DNA of 64,000 bases from Nectonema munidae (Eukaryota; Nematomorpha; Nectonematoida; Nectonematidae): contig JAUIRK010000961.1 of assembly GCA_030549495.1 (NCBI GenBank), positions 78,667 to 142,666 on the forward strand, written 5' to 3'. The notes under the pieces were generated by a model. It did no database searches. It saw nothing but the letters and a program-made list of their open reading frames with translations, and had not been told where the DNA came from. Below are positions 57,683-64,000 of the stretch, piece after piece (the stretch's first letter is position 1; every line of letters begins with the position of its first letter). Made by a program: the position numbers and the translations under genes.

Positions 57683-59080
57683 TTATTCTATATCTAGTTC
57701 ATATTTTTTTTCTATTGCGGCAATGTAATTGTCTATTTCTACTATGTTTATGTTTTCGTATTCTTTCTGTGGTACACATTTTCCTGCTTTACTTCTAATT
57801 TTTACGTAACGTCTTTTATTTTCTACTTTTCTTGCTATTGAGTTTTCTGTTTCTTCTTGGTAATTCAAATTTTTAAAATTTATCTTTTTCACAATTTTAT
57901 CTTCAGTTCGTTTTCTTTTTATAGGATTTCCTCTTTTTTGTTCTATATCGAGTCTATATTGTTTTTTTAGTGCTTCAGTGAAATTATCAATATCTCTCAT
58001 GATCATGTTTTCGTCTGGTTTCAGTTCTGCTTTACTTCTAATTTTTACATAACGTCTTTTATTTTCAACATTAATATTTCTTGATTTTGAGTTTCCCACT
58101 TCTTCTCGGTAATTCAAATTTTCAACATTGATTCTTTTCACAGTTTTATCTTCTTCAGTTTGCCTCCTTTTCTCAGGTTTTCCTTCTTTTTGTTCTATAT
58201 CTTGCTCATAGATATTTTCTAGTGTGTCAACAAAAATTTTAAACCAGGGTCTATTCGTGTTTTCTTTCGGTTTAAGTTTTTCTGCTTTACTTTTAATTTT
58301 TACATAACGCGTTTTCTTTTCTTCATTTATATTTTTTGATTTTGAATTTCCTGTTTCTTCATGGTAATTCAAATTTTTAACATTAATTCCTTTCACATTT
58401 TTATCTTCTTCATTTTGCTTCTTTTTCTCCGGTTTTCCTTCTCTTTGTTCTATATCCAGTCCATATTTTTTTTCTAGTGCTTCACTGAAATGATCAAGGG
58501 CTATGCTTATGTTTTCTTCTTGTTTCAGTTCTGCTTTACTTTTAATTTTTACATAACGCGGTTTCTTTTCTTCTATATTTCTTGATTTTGAGTTTCCTAC
58601 TTCTTCTATGTTATTCAAATTTTCAACATTGATTCTTTTCACACTTTTATCTTCTTCATTTCGCTTCCTTTTCTCAGGTTTTCCTTCTCTTTCTTCTATA
58701 TCCAGTTCATATTTTTTTTCTATTGCGTCAATGAAAGTTTCCAACTCTGCTATGTTTATATCTTCTTTTTGTTTCAGTGCTGCAGATTTTTTATTAACCT
58801 TTACTCGTCTCCCTTTTTCTTCTTCTTTAATACTTTTTGATTTTGAGTTTCCTACTCCTTCTTGGCAATTCAAATTTTCATCATTAATCCCTTTCACACT
58901 TTTATCAAGTTTTCCTTCTTTTTGTTCTATTTCTTGTTCATATTTTTTTTCTAGTGCTTCTATGAAAATTTCTATCTCGTTCATGTTTATGCTTTCATCC
59001 TGTTCTAGTAGAGCATATTTTTCTGAAATTTTATCCAAGGTAAACTTTGTAAATTGCGTGTCTTTACTTGTGAACCCCAT
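57683..59080 (-). CDS. Charged tandem-repeat protein of unknown function (copy B)
   Basis: 465 residues, open throughout, with the same five-and-a-bit repeats of about 75 residues as the copy at 26731. Changes such as TKFTLD for TRFTLD, IEQKEGK for IEEKEGK, KEEEKGRR for KEEKKGRR and QKEYEN for QNEYEN are few, and no stop or frameshift has arisen within the frame. In contrast, the neighbouring OTU and hAT parts have indels. That may mean the protein is under selection or simply that the duplication is young. The GTAAGG donor-like site after the stop is also kept. Confidence 0.7.
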   Translation of the reverse strand: MGFTSKDTQFTKFTLDKISEKYALLEQDESINMNEIEIFIEALEKKYEQEIEQKEGKLDKSVKGINDENLNCQEGVGNSKSKSIKEEEKGRRVKVNKKSAALKQKEDINIAELETFIDAIEKKYELDIEEREGKPEKRKRNEEDKSVKRINVENLNNIEEVGNSKSRNIEEKKPRYVKIKSKAELKQEENISIALDHFSEALEKKYGLDIEQREGKPEKKKQNEEDKNVKGINVKNLNYHEETGNSKSKNINEEKKTRYVKIKSKAEKLKPKENTNRPWFKIFVDTLENIYEQDIEQKEGKPEKRRQTEEDKTVKRINVENLNYREEVGNSKSRNINVENKRRYVKIRSKAELKPDENMIMRDIDNFTEALKKQYRLDIEQKRGNPIKRKRTEDKIVKKINFKNLNYQEETENSIARKVENKRRYVKIRSKAGKCVPQKEYENINIVEIDNYIAAIEKKYELDIE

Positions 59081-59099
59081 TGTGTATAGTGCGCTAAAT

Positions 59100-59590
59100 A
59101 CAGACTTTATTGTATAAATATATATTGTTTGTTTTAAAATGATATGTGTAAAAATATTAGTATTTCCAAATAAAGGTGGTACGATTGGTAGTGCAAATTG
59201 CGTAAATGAAAACATTTCAAGACACACCAAGCTATGCATGTTCAAACAAAAAAATTAGTAGGGCTTAAACCAATCAAATGCGTGTATTTGGTATGATGCG
59301 TTAAAATTAAATCTATGTTGCCATAACGTGTGAATTTAGTTAGCGTAAAAGCAAAAAGATGCGCACAAAACAAAGGTCGTTAACCTTAAATATATAACGG
59401 ACGCTAAAACCAACAACGAACTCATCAGACCATATAAAATATAAAGCTAATATAAGATAAAATACTATTATTGTGCGCATATAAAGATGCGCACAAAACA
59501 AAGGTCGTTAACCTTAAATATATAACGGACGCTAAAACCAACAACTCTCCCACCACAACCAACTCATCAGACCATATAAAAATAAATAGT
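59100..59590 (-). promoter_or_regulatory. Upstream region of the repeat-protein gene with duplicated block (copy B)
   Basis: The TATA-like TATATTTATA and the two copies of the GGTCGTTAACC/TATATAACGGACGC block (about 59355-59440 and 59483-59580) are conserved with copy A almost base for base. Confidence 0.45.
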
Positions 59591-60317
59591 TATACGTAGC
59601 TATATATGTAATTTATTTTGTCACAGAACAAATAGAATTATAAGTAGGCAAAACAAAATTGCATAAAAAGAAAATATAACTGAAAATGATATGGAAATAA
59701 AACGAGATTTTATACCGAATTCAATGAGGGTATTTTTTAATGAAATTAATTAAATACATAACAAGGATTCTGTAGATGCATATTTTGATGCGCATCATTT
59801 TATTTGAAGGAGAAAGACAGTTCGTTTATACCAACAATATCTCGAAACAAGTTGAATCGGTCAATTTAAATAAGTTTCGTGTTTAACCATTTTGAGAAAG
59901 TTTTATACGTATAATCAAACAATATACAAATGAACGAAGATGATAAAGTTGAAACATAATTTATTTATAATAAAAATTTTATCGTTTTTTATATCTATTC
60001 ATTTGGTTGTCGTATCGTTTCTCTAAAATGAAAAATATTTTCATCTCAACATGAGTTTTCTGCATAAAATTTGCTATTTTATTTAATAATTACTGGCAGT
60101 ATTAAAAAAAAGTGATCTCCTTTATTAAAAACTGTCAAGGATAATAAAAATAGTTTAAAAAAAGGAGAAAAACTTTATTCGAAAATTGGTCTTTTTTTTG
60201 ATAAACAGGATTCAAAAAAACAAAAATTTTCTTTTTTGAACTTTCTCTTTGCATAAACGATTTGAAGGCAAACTTTGTGATTATAACTCTATTATAAATA
60301 ACTAAAAAAGTTTATAT

Positions 60318-60800
60318 TTAATAATATAATTTGTTTTTCATCATTTTGTTACCATTAAACGGTATAAGCTCCTTCAACACGTCAAGGCGATGCACAGGCC
60401 ATACATGATCAGGACATACGATTACTGAATGTTTTTTACAGAGCGAAATACCGCATACATTACAAACAGACGAAGTTTTAGAAAGAGCATCTTTTCTTTT
60501 CTCATGCTCGGTTCCATGAACTTCCTCAAAGCCTACCTTGCACCTACGTCTAACAGTTGACTCGGGCAAAGAAGCTATTGATTTTTGAACATTCTCATCT
60601 GTTAAATAAATATGTAATTATTAATTTTACGCAAAATTTCGCTTTGAAGACCATTTTCGTTTCCTTTTGTTTTTTGACCCGAAAATAATTTATAAAACCT
60701 ATCATTTTTCTTATAATTGTGGACCAAAGTATCTTCAATTTTCTCATTAAACTTTTTTTCCACTAGAAATTGTGACCCATGGACCATAACTATCATAAAA
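60318..60800 (-). pseudogene. piggyBac-like C-terminal cysteine-rich fragment (copy B)
   Basis: Counterpart of 29367-29850. RRRCKV, CNVCGISLCKKHS and the final VCP are present, but one of the last cysteines is lost by a change near 60405 (VCPDHVWPV instead of VCSDCNGWPV). This suggests no selection on this part. Confidence 0.45.
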
Positions 60801-61027
60801 ATAATTTTTGTTATTTCTATACATTTTTTATCACAAAATATTCATTCTCTTTTGGTCTATCAGGAACAGTACGTAGAGAATCTTGATAATTATTTAGAAT
60901 AAAAATAACATCTTCAGTACCCAAAAAAAACTTTATTTTTCAGTTTGACAACTAACCAATTTTTTATAGGAATTTCAGGAATATTCTCGCAATTTCCAAG
61001 AGGGAATTAGATTGGAGTTTGAAAGAG

Positions 61028-61531
61028 TCACTTTTGTGAAAAAAATGGATTTTCTAATAATAATGCAATAAAATGATTTGGATAAAAAATTTTCTCACTT
61101 TTTTTATTAAATTTAGGGCGAGTCAAAAAAATTCTGATTATTTGATCAGAGTTGAAACTATTTCTAGGAAAGAAGCAACAATTTAGAATATTAGCAACTT
61201 TGGATTCCTGTATTTTTGAATAGAATGACTGTATAAGACAACCAATGAGAGTTGTATCTGCCATTAGAGAATAGACTGAAAAAAATAAACAATCAAAACT
61301 AATTTTAAAACTTTTTTCTTCTATATCTACAGCAACTTTATAAAGTTCTTTTGAAAATAACTCCTTTAGATAGTATTCTGTAAAAATGTTCAGATCATTT
61401 GCTGATTTATATCTAATTTCCGATGTTAGACTTTCATCTCCACATAAAAAAATGGATAAAGAATTGTACAGACAGTTTCCATTTAAAAAAAAAGACATGG
61501 AAACCATATCAGAAGGAATGTAGAATAACAA
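61028..61531 (-). CDS. OTU-like cysteine protease domain, open frame
   Basis: The 167-residue frame starts MLFYIPSDMVSMSFFLNGNC. The nucleophile motif is NGNCLYNSLS (Cys20), where the family normally has DGNC. GDESLTSEIR is the conserved following helix, and YPNHFIALL near the end carries the catalytic histidine (His153). OTU proteases remove ubiquitin-type modifiers. Versions inside mobile elements usually belong to longer proteins, so this may be a fragment of one. The Asp-to-Asn change next to the cysteine may alter activity. The counterpart at 30115 is broken. Confidence 0.65.
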   Translation of the reverse strand: MLFYIPSDMVSMSFFLNGNCLYNSLSIFLCGDESLTSEIRYKSANDLNIFTEYYLKELFSKELYKVAVDIEEKSFKISFDCLFFSVYSLMADTTLIGCLIQSFYSKIQESKVANILNCCFFPRNSFNSDQIIRIFLTRPKFNKKSEKIFYPNHFIALLLENPFFSQK

Positions 61532-61718
61532 AACTTTTTAAAATGTTAGATCACTGTATTAAATAGCTTTAAATTTTTTAACTAAAGGTTCATTATCTTT
61601 TTTCAATAAAATATTTAAAAAAAAACTTTATCTTTTTTTAACTCAAAAAGGCAAACAGAACATATAAATTCAGTAGTCCTTAAATGGAAGAACTCTATAA
61701 AAGAAAAGCCTTCACAAG

Positions 61719-61850
61719 GAAAGTGGTAAAATCTTTTAAAGTAAAATTTAACGAAACAAAATCAACTCATTCACTTCACACGAACACATTCCCCTCACCT
61801 CCCACAGACCCTCCAGGTGCGAATATTAAAAAAGTAGGATATTCATATAA
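61719..61850 (+). mobile_element. Short LINE reverse transcriptase fragment (copy B)
   Basis: Same piece as 30771-30900 (SFKVKFNETKST), unchanged, derived from a LINE of the family seen at 830-2935. Confidence 0.65.
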
Positions 61851-61919
61851 AAGAATAAGTAAAAACTAGGAACTAATAAAATTCAATGTATAGATAAAAT
61901 TTCAAAGAAAAAAACACTT

Positions 61920-63912
61920 TTATTGCTTAATGTAAGAATTAATCATTCGAATTCTCTTTTTACCAATATCATTTCTTTGATCAATACATCTTTTAAATGA
62001 TTGTGTTATTTTTTCAAGATTTATCTTTGCCACATTCAATAATCCTTGACTTATATTCATTTCAGTAAAATTTTTTAATGTTATAGCTTTAACCAATCTA
62101 GAATTTGCTTCGTTAAAAACTTGATTTGCCTTCTCCATTTCTGTTTTCAATTCCACTTCGTTCTTTCTTATTTGCTTTTCTTTTTCATCGATGTTACGTT
62201 TAGACTCCCGGTCTTTTTCTTTTTTTTCTTTATCTTCTTGTTCTAATTGTTCTTCCAATTTCTTTTTATTCTCTAAAAGAAGCTTCTCTTTTTGTTCTGC
62301 CTGTATTCTTTCTTAGTATTTTAAATGAGCTTTTCTGATTGCAGAAATAAAGTTCTTTGTAATAAGAATGTCTATTATATTTTTGTACATACGAATAGCA
62401 TCTTTCGCAAGTCTTAGCCCATTAACCGATGAAATTGACAACGAAGATCTCTCTGAAGTTAACATCTTTTTATTAACAGAAAAACCCCTTTCTACGTCGG
62501 CGTTACCATGCGAAATGCAAAGACATGCCATAACTAATTTCTTCAAGTTGGGATATTTAATATCCACGGAAAGATTGGTACGAAGAAACACTTTATTCCA
62601 AAAATGATCAATTCTTAAAAATTCTTTATTTGAGTTGTATATCTCATTGTCATTAATTGGCTCAGCCCTGTATAACTTCCATTCATCTGTAATTTTTGCA
62701 ATAGAACAGTCTTCAATGTTAGGTAAAGCTGAACATAATTCTCTAATAAGAACTAGAGACTTGTCTGAATTTCTTATTTTAGGATGTAGACATCTTACAC
62801 ATCTAATAAATGTGTCATTAAGAGGCAACTTGGTTTGAAGATAAAAACTGACAGATTGATAAAACCTTTTTATGTCATTCAGTATTACGTGTTTTTTAGT
62901 TTCATCAAGTAATTCTAATGTCTTTGTAGTGTTTGTGACTATTTTCATAATAAAATAGGTTTTCAATATGAAAAATATCGATAATTTGAAGCTTGTGTCT
63001 AGATTTGTTTTGAATTAAGTCAAGTTTGACAAATCTATTGAGAAAAGTTAGCAACAAAAAAAGTGACTCTTCATAAAGTAATCGAATCATAGATTCTTTT
63101 TTTTTTTAAATTTTGTTAGAAAAGGCTGAAGCAAAACACCAACACAAATGACAAACTGAACCTCCGCAAGAACGTCTTTGTTTGAAAGAAAATCACATAT
63201 TCTCTTGTATCGATTGTTCTTTTCAAGCTGAACCAAAGTATGATCGCCTTTACTTTTTTTAGGTAAGTCTTTTAAAAAATATTTACAAAGTGAACACCAG
63301 TGTTTCATAATACGTTGTAATGAGAGTTAACCAACGACATTGTAAATGACGAATAAGAAACTCTACACCCAGACAAAATCTTCTAAAGTATATGTGTAGT
63401 CTTCTCGTTGACAAATATGAGTTTTAAACCATTGATAAATATCAATTGATAATTGTTCTGCGTTTTGTCCATAGAGACGAAGCATTTTTTAAAAGAATTA
63501 TGAAGAGTATGCAAGATGCAAGGAACAAAAGGAACCAACGCGGGAAAATCAGCTCTTTGAAATATGTTTGTATATTTTTCCATATTGCCTTATTAATGTT
63601 TGGACCATCTCCACTCAAAGAAACCAGTTGACATAAAGGTAATCGATATTCATCTTCTGTTAAAGCTTCAATAATTGCATCACTAACATTTTTTGCTTTA
63701 GCATGACCAAACATTATGCTTTTCAAAAGCATACTACTTACTTCGCCTTTTTTCTCATTCCAAAATCTAATTACAATATCACACTGTTTTATCTGCTGAG
63801 CATTACTTGACTCGTCAAATTCAAGTCTTATATTTGTAGTAAATTCTTTTTTGAAATAAAGACCAAGTCCATCTGATATTAGATAAGAAACTTTTGATTT
63901 ACTCATTGAAAA
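61920..63912 (-). mobile_element. hAT transposase gene, broken, longer than copy A
   Basis: The 5' part (63906-63442) reads MSKSKVSYLISDGLG, then LEFDESSNAQQIKQCD with the DES catalytic motif, and LSGDGPNINKAIWKNI with the second acidic motif. LHTLHNSFKK, RHLQCRWLTL and RLLYEES follow, and the dimerisation domain is in the open stretch 62966-62313. As in copy A, an in-frame TAA at 62313 separates a coiled-coil extension that ends at 61920. The BED-type N-terminus is absent: the gene is replaced by minisatellite from 63913. Frameshifts near 63500, 63400 and 63110 break it. Confidence 0.85.
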
Positions 63913-64000
63913 TTTACTAACAATATTCTAACTATACTAACACTAACAATATTCTAACTATGTTAACAATAACGTTAACACTAACAATATTCTAACTATA
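63913..64000. repeat. CTAAC-rich minisatellite, running off the window
   Basis: CTAACAATATTCTAAC units joined by TATACTAACA and GTTAACAATAACG spacers, the same family and order as 32676-33080. It begins inside the hAT N-terminal region and continues past the right edge. Confidence 0.9.

Larger units (their letters stand above)
53021..63624. repeat. Composite duplicated unit, copy B (10.6 kb)
   Basis: Direct repeat of 22168-32675. Differences are scattered substitutions, an extra 21 bases near 53707, a re-arranged minisatellite at 54580-55055 and small indels. Beyond 63624 copy B keeps about 290 more bases of the hAT gene that copy A lacks. The left border coincides with a TTAA next to a foreign transposon end. 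Confidence 0.92.

Overview
This is an AT-rich, transposon-dense stretch of an animal genome, probably an invertebrate; I cannot name the species. Three intact or near-intact host genes are recognisable. They are a lysosomal acid ceramidase (ASAH1-type, + strand, 6979-8169), the signal recognition particle receptor alpha subunit (SRPRA-type, + strand, 11342-13357), and the formylglycine-generating enzyme SUMF1 (- strand, 14713-19466). The first two have uninterrupted coding regions. SUMF1 has at least five exons, all of which I could place with splice sites in consistent phase, including a last exon at 14713-14853. The genes encode secretory-pathway functions (lysosome, ER targeting, ER sulfatase activation), but they have separate reading directions and nothing suggests co-regulation. 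A lone collagen-like exon (33224-33334) hints at a further, broken host gene.

Layout. 1-3 kb: two LINE fragments on the - strand. 3-20 kb: the host gene island, with a 459-bp pogo-like MITE (5401-5859), a CCCGGG-rich inverted-repeat element (10282-11118) and a three-unit tandem repeat inside a SUMF1 intron. 20-22 kb: LINE endonuclease and MULE-like transposase debris. 22.2-32.7 kb and 53.0-63.6 kb: two nearly identical direct copies of a 10.5-kb composite unit. In order, each holds a MULE remnant, a 2.6-kb terminal-inverted-repeat element with an inner minisatellite, a gene for a lysine/glutamate-rich protein built of about 75-residue repeats, a cysteine-rich piggyBac-like tail, an OTU-type protease domain and a hAT transposase. 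Both copies end in the same CTAAC-rich minisatellite, but at different points of the hAT gene.

33.4-37.7 kb is a giant palindrome: two arms of about 2 kb around a 184-bp spacer, flanked by TTAA. Each arm encodes the same unrecognised, charged coiled-coil protein (about 309 residues), and the two genes diverge from the centre. The spacer again contains the CTAAC-rich minisatellite, in inverted orientation. A block of about 70 bp lies 3' of the palindrome genes and also 3' of the repeat-protein gene of the composite unit, always in gene orientation. This links two otherwise different elements and is the best candidate for something undescribed here.

38-53 kb is a graveyard: a transposase-like remnant interrupted by a piggyBac element, a LINE with a zinc-finger ORF1, an old retroelement RT/RNase H remnant, a second LINE endonuclease fragment, and an RTE-type LINE with an intact endonuclease but a deleted polymerase. 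The long AT-rich gaps between these hold nothing I can support.
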